A stretch of 64,000 nt of DNA, taken from the NCBI GenBank assembly GCA_002336895.1, contig DDFC01000022.1:124001-188000 (forward strand), in the 5' to 3' direction. The stretch comes from Verrucomicrobiaceae bacterium UBA1938. Its GTDB lineage: Bacteria > Verrucomicrobiota > Verrucomicrobiia > Verrucomicrobiales > Verrucomicrobiaceae. Shown in pieces: positions 34,813 to 42,967 of this stretch (positions are counted from its first letter, which is position 1; every line of letters begins with the position of its first letter). Below the pieces are notes generated by a model that did not search any database, was not told the DNA's origin, and was given only the letters and a program-made list of their open reading frames with translations. Both the position numbers and the translations under genes were made by a program.

Positions 34813-34837
34813 CGGGTAAAGAGAAGAAAAGCGGTGA

Positions 34838-35323
34838 TTACTGCGTCACCAGGTTCACACGCGGGAAATCACCGCTCTGCCAGTCCGGGAGGGTGATGTA
34901 CTGCTGGGAATTGGCCAGGGCTTCTGTCTGAAGCTGGTTGCCGCTCGAATAGGCGGAGAATTGATCCGCCGTCGTCTGATCCACAAAACCGGCCCTCATC
35001 GCTGGATCCGGCGAGGCGGCAGAAGGAACCAGGAGGTTGAAACGTCCCATCGAGCTGCCGGCCGCATTGTAGATGGCGCGCACATTTTCCAGGCTCTGAA
35101 ACTGGGCCGTGGAGCCCACGCGGGTCTGCGCCATGACCCAGGCTGTCACCGCACTCTGCAGCGAGGCCTGCTGCTGCCTGGAGAGAACACGGTAGCTGTC
35201 GCGTGCGGCATTGGAAATGGCGGCCACCACGATCGAGGACATGATGCCGATGATGGCGATCGTGAAGATCGCCTCGACAAAGCTGAATCCCTGATTTCGC
35301 TGCTTCGATTTGGCCACGTTCAT
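34838..35323 (-). CDS. Prepilin-type minor pilin
   Basis: A 161-residue protein with KQRNQGFSFVEAIFTIAIIG as class III leader and helix (Gly at -1, Glu at +5). The mature part has an alpha-helical spine, then a beta region ending SGDFPRVNLVTQ. The ATG at 35323 is preferred to a TTG three codons upstream. It follows the rho-independent terminator of the major pilin, so this cluster may be transcribed by read-through or from its own promoter. Confidence 0.82.
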   Translation of the reverse strand: MNVAKSKQRNQGFSFVEAIFTIAIIGIMSSIVVAAISNAARDSYRVLSRQQQASLQSAVTAWVMAQTRVGSTAQFQSLENVRAIYNAAGSSMGRFNLLVPSAASPDPAMRAGFVDQTTADQFSAYSSGNQLQTEALANSQQYITLPDWQSGDFPRVNLVTQ

Positions 35324-35355
35324 AAGAGTCAATGCCGCTCAAGCTTGCCTGTCAT

Positions 35356-35388
35356 AAAAAAGCCGCCGGGGAGTAACCTCCCCGGCGG
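35356..35388 (-). terminator. Rho-independent terminator after the major pilin
   Basis: Perfect 11-bp stem CCGCCGGGGAG / CTCCCCGGCGG (35363-35373 and 35378-35388), loop TAAC. On the minus strand the stem is followed by six T's. It lies 70 bp after the pilin stop and can cut expression before the minor pilin genes. Confidence 0.9.
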
Positions 35389-35458
35389 ACGAGAAGCGTC
35401 CGAATCTGTTGGTTTTAGATCAACAAAGAGCCGGGCGATACACTAGACGTTCCTCCAA

Positions 35459-35866
35459 TTACTGGGCGGAGGAGGTCGTCGTGTAGTTCAGCTGCTGGTT
35501 GGTGTTGTCCCAGGTCAGGTAGCTGAGCACGGTGGCGCGGTCTTCAGCATTGATGGCGCCGGAGGTGAACACCTTGTTCTTGAAAGCACCCTTGGTGGGC
35601 ATCAGGGAACCACCTTCAGCGGCGGCGACGGCGGTTTCAGTGCTGCTGATGGAGGAGGTGTCAGCACCAGCGGCGATGGCGGCGTTGACCACGGAGGCGA
35701 CGGTCTGAGCGTTGCGGCGTGCGGAGGCGTCACGGGCGCTGGCGTTCAGGTTGCCGATGTTCGGGATCGCGATCGCGGCGATGATGCCGATGATGGCGAT
35801 GACGACGAGCATTTCAACGAGGCTGAAGCCAGCCTTGCGGGAGGGGTTGAGCTTGATGTTTTTCAT
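35459..35866 (-). CDS. Major-pilin-like prepilin (type IV pilin/GspG-like)
   Basis: A 135-residue protein. The leader NPSRKAGFSLVEMLVVIAII is a canonical class III signal (cleaved after Gly, Phe +1, Glu +5) followed by a strongly hydrophobic helix. The soluble domain is short and rich in Ala/Ser/Thr (ASARDASARRNAQTVASVVN). Being first in the cluster, with a strong promoter and its own terminator, it is likely the highly expressed major subunit. Whether it forms a pilus or a type II secretion pseudopilus is unresolved. Confidence 0.85.
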   Translation of the reverse strand: MKNIKLNPSRKAGFSLVEMLVVIAIIGIIAAIAIPNIGNLNASARDASARRNAQTVASVVNAAIAAGADTSSISSTETAVAAAEGGSLMPTKGAFKNKVFTSGAINAEDRATVLSYLTWDNTNQQLNYTTTSSAQ

Positions 35867-35934
35867 AGTGTGTTGTGTGTGTTATGGCTGTTGGTGTTGT
35901 TTCGAGTTGATCAGCTCGGAGGAGTTGTTCAGCT

Positions 35935-35959
35935 TCGAATTATGAGAATTATAATTCGA
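35935..35959. promoter_or_regulatory. Dyad overlapping the pilin promoter
   Basis: TCGAATTAT and ATAATTCGA (9 bp each, spacer GAGAATT) cover the -10 box and the predicted start. It may be an operator or a hairpin at the 5' end of the message. Confidence 0.5.
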
Positions 35960-35976
35960 TGCGGAAATATGTTCAA
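35948..35976 (-). promoter_or_regulatory. Sigma-70-type promoter of the pilin gene
   Basis: On the minus strand TTGAAC (35976-35971) and TATAAT (35953-35948) are separated by 17 bp. Transcription would start near 35941, giving a leader of about 75 bases before the pilin ATG. The -10 box lies inside a 9-bp dyad. Confidence 0.7.
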
Positions 35977-36481
35977 TGAATTTTTTCATAATTTTTACAA
36001 TTTGAACGATTTATAGCAAATTTGAACCTCTAAAGCCCCCTCTTTGAGGTAATGCCACCCCATGCAGCGTAGGCCAAAAACGCTTTTGACAGCCTTCTCA
36101 CACTTCGATTTGGGTATGCAGTCATTTACCTGCCCGTTCGTCAGATCGCCCGCGTCATTCTCTATTATTTAATTGGTTATAAATGATTTATTACCGGAGC
36201 ACACACGAACACCACCCCTGCCCTGATGATGCATCCCTCTTCAAAAGCGCGGTCTTTAGCCTTCATGGACCCCGGGAAAAGTCCCAGACAGGGTGATGTG
36301 CCATCAATAAGCATTCGCTTATTATCAATTTTATAAAATAAATGGAATTTAAGACGGTTTTAAACCCATGTGAAGGTGAAATGGGAGGGGAGCCGTTTCA
36401 CTTTGCTAAGCTGCCACCGCTGCGCAGATGAGAATACAAATCACCTGCTCGCCAAAGCCTCATAAGCAGACACATTGCCGC

Positions 36482-36922
36482 ATGATTCTCTTCAAAGCGT
36501 CCTTGTTCCTGCTTATCGGCTTTCTAGCGGCAGCCACGGCTGCAGAGGAGTCAGCCGCCGCTGAACTCCAGCCACCGCCCGTCGTGGTGCCGCCGGAGGT
36601 GCATGAGATCGCGCCTGAGATGGTCGAACGCCAGCTGGTGGACCACCCGGAGACGGTGATCATCGACGTACGCACGGAGGAGGAACGCCAGAACCGGGGC
36701 TACATCCTGAACTCCCTGAACTACGACTACTTCCACGGCCAGAAGACGCTCGACCTGCTGGGCCAGCTGGACAAAACGAAGCCCTGCATCGTGCACTGCG
36801 CCATCGGCGGGCGTGCCCGGCGCATCGCGGTGGAGATGCACAAGATGGGCTTTAAAAACGTGCTGCTGCTCAAAGGCGGCTTCAATGCCTGGACCGCCGC
36901 AGGCCAGGCTGTGGCGCGTTGA
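36482..36922 (+). CDS. Exported rhodanese-like sulfurtransferase domain protein
   Basis: A 146-residue protein with a signal peptide (FKASLFLLIGFLAAATAAEE) and one rhodanese domain. The active-site loop IVHCAIGGRARR carries the catalytic Cys, and IIDVRTEEERQ is the family's DVR motif. It likely moves sulfane sulfur in the periplasm or binds it. The ATG at 36482 begins the signal peptide, whereas the open frame 18 codons upstream is basic and not signal-like. It converges with the metallo-hydrolase gene, six bases apart at the 3' ends. Confidence 0.85.
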   Translation: MILFKASLFLLIGFLAAATAAEESAAAELQPPPVVVPPEVHEIAPEMVERQLVDHPETVIIDVRTEEERQNRGYILNSLNYDYFHGQKTLDLLGQLDKTKPCIVHCAIGGRARRIAVEMHKMGFKNVLLLKGGFNAWTAAGQAVAR

Positions 36923-36928
36923 GACGGC

Positions 36929-37783
36929 TCATTCCGCCATTTGCTTCCGCAGGACGAGCTTTTCCCCGCAGCGCATGACTTTGCATGGCTGCTCCAGCCG
37001 CGCACAGGCTGCCACAAATTCATCCGGGGTGTCGGTGTTGAACTCAAACATCTCGTAGTGGCAGGGCACCACGAGGCTGGCACCGCCCGCCTTGGCCAGT
37101 GCGGCGGCCTCGGTGCCGTTCAGATTGCCCGCCACGCGGCGCTCGGGCTTGTTGCCATTGATGGGCAGCAGCATGAGATCGCAGCGGTGCGCACGCACCT
37201 GCGCCACGATGTCGTCATGCCAGAGGGTGTCGCCGCTGTGGTAGATCGTGAAGGGGCCGCATTTGACGATGAATCCCACATAGTGGCAGCGCCCCTGCGC
37301 ATCTCGCAGCACTTCATTGTGCCGGGCCACCACGCCGCGGATCTCCCAGCGGTCTTCGAGATGCACATCCTGGTCGCCAATGCCGCAATATTCCACCGCT
37401 TCCCCACCGATCCGCTTTTGTGCCTCTGGTATGATGGGATGCGGCAGGTAGAGCCTGAAGCCGGGATTTGCCTGCGCCAGCGGGATCAGGGTCTCTCCAT
37501 CCAGATGATCCGTGTGCACATGGCTGGCCGTCACGCGGGAGATGCCGGTGAGCATGCGGGGATCAATGCAGCGCTCCGTCATGCGCACATGGGGCTTGTC
37601 CGTAGCGGCGTACTTGTGGGTTAGCGAATCCGAAAGATAAGGATCAAACAGCATCCGCTCCCCTGCCCACTGCACCAGAAAGCCGCTCTGCCCCAGCCAC
37701 CAGACGTGGAGCTCTTGCTCGGCATGGGGTGCGGCGGCGATGTCTGCCAGCAGGGTTTCGTCTTTTTGAAGCGGAATGATCAT
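36929..37783 (-). CDS. UlaG-like metallo-beta-lactamase-fold hydrolase
   Basis: A 284-residue MBL-fold protein. Metal motif HVHTDHLDG (H-x-H-x-D-H), then IYHSGDTLWHDD and the C-terminal VVPCHYEMFEFN carry the remaining ligands. WWLGQSGFLVQW and LFDPYLSDS match UlaG/YtnP-type L-ascorbate-6-phosphate lactonase relatives. The start at 37783 overlaps the NadD-NadK stop by four bases, so it is translated with that gene. It may hydrolyse a phosphorylated lactone or other ester; substrate unknown. Confidence 0.85.
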   Translation of the reverse strand: MIIPLQKDETLLADIAAAPHAEQELHVWWLGQSGFLVQWAGERMLFDPYLSDSLTHKYAATDKPHVRMTERCIDPRMLTGISRVTASHVHTDHLDGETLIPLAQANPGFRLYLPHPIIPEAQKRIGGEAVEYCGIGDQDVHLEDRWEIRGVVARHNEVLRDAQGRCHYVGFIVKCGPFTIYHSGDTLWHDDIVAQVRAHRCDLMLLPINGNKPERRVAGNLNGTEAAALAKAGGASLVVPCHYEMFEFNTDTPDEFVAACARLEQPCKVMRCGEKLVLRKQMAE

Positions 37784-39162
37784 GCACCAAACTGAATGGC
37801 TGCGATTTTTTCCGCCATGTCGTGACTGGCGCAGAAGACCAGCTCCACGGCGGCGGAGCGGGACATGCGGGCGTGCAGCGCCACCACGCGGCCCATGCTC
37901 TGGCCGTCCACAAAGGCCTGCAGGGGACGGTGCTTGGGGTCGATGTTGCGGATCTCCACCGTGGTGTCCGGAGAGAGCAGCGCGCTGTGCCAATGCGCCG
38001 GCTGCAGCACATTGGACCCCACCAGCAGCCAGGCCGGGGTGTCTGCCAGCAGTGGTGCCGCGCCCATGCTGCGCGCATAGGCCGTGGATCCGGCGGCCGT
38101 GGCCACCAGAGCGCCGTCGCAGACGAGCTTGGGCAGGCGTTTCACCTGGTTCACGGTGATCTCCAGCCATGCGGACTGGCTGGTGGCGCGCTCCACCCAG
38201 GCGTCATTGAACCCATGCGCGGCGTGCCTGCGCCCCTGCTCGTCCTCAAACTCGAGGAACAACATGGGCATCTGGCGGAAAATCACGTCGCAAGGCGGAA
38301 AGGAATGCGCCGCCACCTGCTCGGGTGCGTTCAGCAGAAAGCCCAGATGGCCCGCATTCACGCCGAAAAAGGGCAGCCGTGCGCGCCAGTGCTCGCGGAT
38401 GCTGCGAAGCATGGCTCCGTCTCCGCCCACCACATTGATGAAATCCGCCTCCTCAGCGCGCACATGGGCGCCTTCGAGGGAAGCACAGAGAGCTTTCACC
38501 TTTGGGATGGCCTGATCTGCCTGCAGGAAGTATTTCGCGTCCTCCAGCGTGCCACGCGCCCAGGTGCCCGGCACCGGAGCACGATAGAGGCCGTAGCGTG
38601 CCATGTAGGCCTGCGCACGGGGCGGCACCAGATCATCCACCGGCTGGCCATGCACCAGGTGATCCCGGATCATGGTGCTGGAGCCTTCCACCAGCAGTTC
38701 GATGATCTGGGAATGAGGCGGAAGATCGTCTTCACTGAGCGTATAGCCGGGACGTTTGAGCACGGCAAAGCGGGCCTGCTGCCAGAGCTCCGCGCCGCGC
38801 TCCCAGGTGCGCTGGATCATGGAAGCGCCGCTCGCGCCGCCGGCCACCAGGTCTGCACCCACCACATGCCATGCCTCCCCCTGCGTCTCAAAGCGCTGCT
38901 GGAGCTGATAATTCCGCGTAAAGCTCTCCTGTTCGAAGTCAAAAAGGTCCACCGTCACCCCGGGCAGGCGGCCAAAAACGATGTCCGCCAGGGCTGCGCG
39001 GTACACCGCAGGCACGCTGTCGGTGACGGGTTTGTCAGGCCGGGGACCGCATGGGATGACGTGGACTTCATCGAAGACCTGGGTCAGCCGGGCGGCGATG
39101 GCCGCATGATGGTTTCCCGGCGGGTTGAAGCTGCCTCCAAAAATAGCAATGCGCTTTGGCAT
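37780..39162 (-). CDS. Fused nicotinate-nucleotide adenylyltransferase (NadD-like) and NAD kinase (NadK-like)
   Basis: A 460-residue protein with two NAD-biosynthesis modules. The N-terminal part (about 1-190) is a nucleotidyltransferase: IAIFGGSFNPPGNHHAAI is the GSFNPxH-type motif, and VEGSSTMIRDHLV is the SSTxIR element of NadD. The C-terminal part (about 215-455) is NAD kinase: NVVGGDGAMLRSI (GGDGxxL), FFGVNAGHLGFL, GFNDAWVER and DGALVATAAGSTAYARS. Together they would turn nicotinate mononucleotide into dinucleotide and phosphorylate it to NADP. The GNHH variant differs from the usual HxGH spacing and needs checking. Both are usually separate genes. It overlaps the MBL gene. Confidence 0.85.
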   Translation of the reverse strand: MPKRIAIFGGSFNPPGNHHAAIAARLTQVFDEVHVIPCGPRPDKPVTDSVPAVYRAALADIVFGRLPGVTVDLFDFEQESFTRNYQLQQRFETQGEAWHVVGADLVAGGASGASMIQRTWERGAELWQQARFAVLKRPGYTLSEDDLPPHSQIIELLVEGSSTMIRDHLVHGQPVDDLVPPRAQAYMARYGLYRAPVPGTWARGTLEDAKYFLQADQAIPKVKALCASLEGAHVRAEEADFINVVGGDGAMLRSIREHWRARLPFFGVNAGHLGFLLNAPEQVAAHSFPPCDVIFRQMPMLFLEFEDEQGRRHAAHGFNDAWVERATSQSAWLEITVNQVKRLPKLVCDGALVATAAGSTAYARSMGAAPLLADTPAWLLVGSNVLQPAHWHSALLSPDTTVEIRNIDPKHRPLQAFVDGQSMGRVVALHARMSRSAAVELVFCASHDMAEKIAAIQFGA

Positions 39163-39574
39163 TCTTCATCCTGCCAGCGCTGCGCCTGAGTGCAAGCAAG
39201 TGTCGGCACGGGCTTGGGCGCAATGACGCCGAAAAGGCTGTTTTCTGTGTCGGATCCGGCAAAAACGGGCCGCGGAGCGAGGGGAAAAAGGATCGTCGAC
39301 AAAAAAATCTTATTCCTACTTGATCTATATATTTTGGAAGAATATATACATGACACATGGCCGCAGACATTCATCAACGATGTCCCGCCGCTCCTGGGAC
39401 TGACCGGACCACCGGAAACGCTCCTCAAGGCACCCCTGCCTTCCCAATGCGTTTCCCCCATGCTTCGATCAGTCCCATGCCCCACACGCCCACCGCCTGA
39501 AACGGAGGCTTTGATTTCCCACCGCTGACGCCTACCAGAAGACTGGATGCCGAAGCCAGCATCGACACCCAGAC
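39163..39574. other. 412-bp intergenic region with promoter of the sulfate-uptake operon
   Basis: Contains the promoter at 39320-39348 and then a leader of about 220 bases before the porin start. No gene and no named riboswitch are recognised in the leader. Confidence 0.5.
39320..39348 (+). promoter_or_regulatory. Sigma-70-type promoter with dyad, porin-sulfate operon
   Basis: TTGATC (39320-39325), 17 bp, then TATATA (39343-39348). A dyad TATATATT (39326-39333) and AATATATA (39341-39348) with 7-bp spacer spans spacer and -10 box, suggesting a repressor or activator site. Confidence 0.55.
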
Positions 39575-41017
39575 ATGTTTTCAACGCAAGCCCTCAAACC
39601 CAAGACCCCAACCGCCCTGGCCCTGCTCCTCGTGGCAGCCACGGCGGCCTGGAGCGCCGACACAGCCACCAGCAAGATCACACGCGGCACGTTTTACCAA
39701 AACCCGCTGAGCTTTGGCACCACGCGCGATCCGGATCCGCCGAAGTATGCGCGCAATGTGAGCGAGATCGGAGTGGATTCGCTGCTGAATGTGAAGTGGC
39801 TGGACATCGGGCTGGACTACCGCTTCCGCTATGAATACCGGGACAACGACCTGCGCCGTGTGCAGTCCTCCCTGGACCAGCCGATGCTGCATCGCACGCG
39901 TGCCTACATCGGGATCAAGGACATCCTGGACCCGTTCCGCTTTGCGTTTGAGTTGCAGGACTCCCGGCGTGAGAACAGCCAGTTCGCCCGCGACAACCGC
40001 GACGTGAACGAGTTTGCGATCACCCGCCTGTATGGGGAGCTGTACTTCAAGAGCCTGCTGGGGCATGATGCCATCGGCAACAGCCGGCCGTTCAACGTGC
40101 GCTTCGGGATTCACAACTTTGACTACCTGGACCGCCGCCTGCTCTCCAACAACGAGTGGCGCAACACGGCCAACACCTTCAAGGGCTTCCTGAGCAGCCT
40201 GGGGCAGGAGAGCAATGACTGGCAGGTGGACCTGCTGGCGGTGCAGCCGCTGACCCGGCAGAAGTATGACTGGGACAGCCCGGTGCAGAAGCAGTGGGTG
40301 TATGGCGTGATCGGCCACTGGCGGCGCTGGTCTGACATCGTGACATTGGAACCCTACTATCTGGCGATGAACCAGTCTCCGATCCCTGGAAGTGTGGACT
40401 ACCAGGTGCACTCCCCCGGCCTGCGCGCCTACGGCGTGGTGGGCAGCACCGGGCTGGACTACGACTTTAGCCTGACCTACCAGACGGGCCGCAACGGCAC
40501 GCGCACCATCCAGGCCTACGCGGGTACTTTTGAGCTGGGGTACACCTTTGCCTCCAACCCGTGGAAGCCCCGCCTGAGCCTCTTCTACGGACGTGCCAGC
40601 GGCGACCACAATCCCAATGACAACAAGGACAACCGCTTTCAGCGCTTCTACGGCTTCAGCCGCTCGTGGTCTGCCAATGACTACATCACCTACCAGAACG
40701 TGAGCACGCCCACCGTGCGTCTGGAGATCAAACCGCACCAGAATCTGCGCCTGGACATGAACTGGAGCGCCTACTGGCTGGAAAGCGCCACAGATGTCTA
40801 TTCCGTGGGCAATGTGATCCAGGTTCAGGACAAGACCGGCCGAAGCGGCAACTACGTGGGCAGCGAGTATGACATCCGCGCCCGCTACACCTGGGATCCG
40901 AAAACCGAGATCACCGTGGGCTACTCCTACTTTCAGTCCGGAGGCTACGTGAAAGCGCAGCTCCACCGAGACCACACCAACTTCGCCTACTTCCAGCTCA
41001 GCCGGCGCTTCTTCTAA
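39575..41017 (+). CDS. Outer-membrane porin, alginate-export-like barrel
   Basis: A 480-residue protein with signal peptide (LALLLVAATAAWSAD) and an extended beta-barrel with about 18 strands. RFRYEYRDND, HRTRAYIGIKDI, YGELYFKSLLG, and a terminal AYFQLSRRFF strand ending in Phe suit OMP export by BAM. The first strands resemble the alginate_exp family. It opens the sulfate-uptake operon, 113 bp before the binding protein, and could let sulfate, sulfonates or a bulkier sulfur-containing solute cross the outer membrane. Solute is inferred only. Confidence 0.8.
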   Translation: MFSTQALKPKTPTALALLLVAATAAWSADTATSKITRGTFYQNPLSFGTTRDPDPPKYARNVSEIGVDSLLNVKWLDIGLDYRFRYEYRDNDLRRVQSSLDQPMLHRTRAYIGIKDILDPFRFAFELQDSRRENSQFARDNRDVNEFAITRLYGELYFKSLLGHDAIGNSRPFNVRFGIHNFDYLDRRLLSNNEWRNTANTFKGFLSSLGQESNDWQVDLLAVQPLTRQKYDWDSPVQKQWVYGVIGHWRRWSDIVTLEPYYLAMNQSPIPGSVDYQVHSPGLRAYGVVGSTGLDYDFSLTYQTGRNGTRTIQAYAGTFELGYTFASNPWKPRLSLFYGRASGDHNPNDNKDNRFQRFYGFSRSWSANDYITYQNVSTPTVRLEIKPHQNLRLDMNWSAYWLESATDVYSVGNVIQVQDKTGRSGNYVGSEYDIRARYTWDPKTEITVGYSYFQSGGYVKAQLHRDHTNFAYFQLSRRFF

Positions 41018-41130
41018 CCCCCGTCACAAGAGCCAGCCCCATTTTTCAGGCCGCCATAGCCGGTCCAGGGGCGTGCCATGCCCTTTTTCCATCTCATTCC
41101 CTCAATCAAAATCCGCACAAACAACCTCTC

Positions 41131-42123
41131 ATGAAAACCACCCTGACCCTCATCACCACCGCCCTGCTGGGCCTCGCCGCACAGGCAGCCGACTTTGAGC
41201 TGCTGAACGTCTCCTACGACCCCACCCGCGAACTCTACGCGGAGTACAACAAAGCCTTTGCCAAGCACTACAAGGAAACGGCGGGCAAGAAGGTGAGCAT
41301 TGATCAATCCCACGGCGGCTCCGGCAAGCAGGCGCGCGCCGTGATCGACGGCCTGGAGGCCGATGTGGTGACGCTGGCGCTGGCGGGGGACATTGACGTG
41401 ATCGGCCAGCAGGCGGGCCTCATCGCCAAAGACTGGCAGAAGCGCCTGCCCAACAGCAGCGCACCCTACACGAGCACCATCGTCTTTGTGGTGCGCAAGG
41501 ACAACCCGAAGAACATCAAGGACTGGGACGACCTGGTGAAGGAGGGCGTGAACGTGGTGACGCCGAATCCCAAGACCTCCGGCGGTGCGCGCTGGAACTA
41601 CCTGGCCGCCTGGGCCTATGCGCTGAAAAAATACGGCAGCGAGGCGAAGGCGAAAGAGTACATCGCAGCACTCTTCAAAAACGTGCCGGTGCTGGACACA
41701 GGCGCACGCGCAGCGACCACCACCTTTGCGCAGCGCGGCATCGGCGATGTGTTTCTCTCCTGGGAAAACGAGGCCTGGCTGATCCAGCGCGAGTTCCCCG
41801 GACAGACGCAGATCATCGTGCCCTCCATCAGCATCCTGGCAGAGCCGACGGTGGCCGTGGTGGACAAGAACGCCGAGAAGAAAGGCACCACCGATGTGGC
41901 GAAGGCCTACCTGGAATACCTCTACTCCCCGGAGGCGCAGGAGATCATCGGCAAGCACTACTACCGCCCGCGTGACAGCGCAGCCGCCGCGAAATACAGC
42001 GCCCGTTTTCCCAAGCTGAATCTCGTAACGATCGACGGCGACTTCGGCGGCTGGAGCAAGGCGCAGAAGAAGCACTTCGACGACGGCGGGATCTTTGACC
42101 AGATCTACCAGGGCGGAAAATAA
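41131..42123 (+). CDS. Sulfate/thiosulfate-binding periplasmic protein
   Basis: A 330-residue substrate-binding protein of the CysP/Sbp family. It has a signal peptide (LITTALLGLAAQAA) and the family's LLNVSYDPTRELYAEYN and SIDQSHGGSGKQARAV motifs, where sulfate is held. KTSGGARWNYLAAWAYA is the third hallmark. It delivers sulfate or thiosulfate to the CysTWA transporter encoded downstream. Family calls do not separate sulfate from thiosulfate specificity. Confidence 0.93.
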   Translation: MKTTLTLITTALLGLAAQAADFELLNVSYDPTRELYAEYNKAFAKHYKETAGKKVSIDQSHGGSGKQARAVIDGLEADVVTLALAGDIDVIGQQAGLIAKDWQKRLPNSSAPYTSTIVFVVRKDNPKNIKDWDDLVKEGVNVVTPNPKTSGGARWNYLAAWAYALKKYGSEAKAKEYIAALFKNVPVLDTGARAATTTFAQRGIGDVFLSWENEAWLIQREFPGQTQIIVPSISILAEPTVAVVDKNAEKKGTTDVAKAYLEYLYSPEAQEIIGKHYYRPRDSAAAAKYSARFPKLNLVTIDGDFGGWSKAQKKHFDDGGIFDQIYQGGK

Positions 42124-42165
42124 CTCATACCCCAGCTCCTGCGCACGAAGTCAGCGCTTGAAACC

Positions 42166-42942
42166 ATGAAACTCCCACCTCATTTGCAGTTCACCGGCAG
42201 GCATGCCGCCCACCGTGGCGCCGTGCTGCCCCCGAGCACACGACTGATGACCGAAATTGATCCGCCAGAGCAGGGCGTCTTCATCCCGAAGATCGTCAGC
42301 AAGCCCCTGAAAAAGGGGCATGGGATCAAGATCGGCATCTTTGCGGGCATTCATGGCGATGAAGAGGCCGGCACGCTGGCCACGCAGGAGCTGATCCGCT
42401 GGGCGGCTGAAAAGCCCGAAGAGCTGCATGACTACGAGCTGCACTTCTACCCGATCTGCAACCCCACGGGACGCACGCTGGGCACACGCCACAGCCACAG
42501 CGGGCTGGATCTGAACCGGGAGTTCTGGTTTGGCTCCACGGAGCCTGAGGTGGTGTATCTGGAAGGCGAACTGCGGCGCGAGCGCTATGACGGCATCGTT
42601 TCCCTGCACTCCGACGACACCTCTGACGGCTGCTACGGCTTTGTGAGCGGCGCACTGCTGAGCGAGCACCTGCTGGAGCCTGCGCTGCAGGCGGCGGCGG
42701 AGCATCTGCCGCGCAACGAGCAGCACATCATCGACGGCTTTCTGGCCTCCCGTGGCATCATCAAGGAAGGCTACCTGGGCATCCTGAGCGCGCCGCCGGA
42801 ACAACGGCCGCATGCGCTGGAGATCGTGTTTGAAACACCGGCACTGGCCCCCATGGACGCCCAGGTGAAGGCCACGGTGGCTGCGGTGAAGCGCATCCTC
42901 GCGGAATACCGTGAGCTGCAGGCCTACGCGGCCAATCTGTAA
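42166..42942 (+). CDS. AstE/AspA-like zinc metallohydrolase (M14 type)
   Basis: A 258-residue protein of the succinylglutamate desuccinylase/aspartoacylase family. The zinc site IFAGIHGDEEAGT (H-x2-E) is intact near residue 65, followed by PICNPTGRTLGTRHSH and LDLNREFWFG, which carry the arginine and third zinc ligand areas. Family members cut N-acyl amino acids or C-terminal residues. Its place between the sulfate-binding protein and CysT is unusual and may mean it trims an imported or cytoplasmic sulfur compound. No signal peptide is seen, so it acts in the cytoplasm. Substrate unknown. Confidence 0.85.
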   Translation: MKLPPHLQFTGRHAAHRGAVLPPSTRLMTEIDPPEQGVFIPKIVSKPLKKGHGIKIGIFAGIHGDEEAGTLATQELIRWAAEKPEELHDYELHFYPICNPTGRTLGTRHSHSGLDLNREFWFGSTEPEVVYLEGELRRERYDGIVSLHSDDTSDGCYGFVSGALLSEHLLEPALQAAAEHLPRNEQHIIDGFLASRGIIKEGYLGILSAPPEQRPHALEIVFETPALAPMDAQVKATVAAVKRILAEYRELQAYAANL

Positions 42943-42967
42943 CCCCAAGCACACACACGCCCTTCTC

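Larger units (their letters stand above)
35867..36481. other. 615-bp AT-rich intergenic region
   Basis: Holds the pilin promoter and dyad at its left end. The remainder is strikingly AT-rich with long A/T tracts (36150-36360) and no supportable gene. The right part probably contains the rhodanese gene promoter. Confidence 0.6.
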
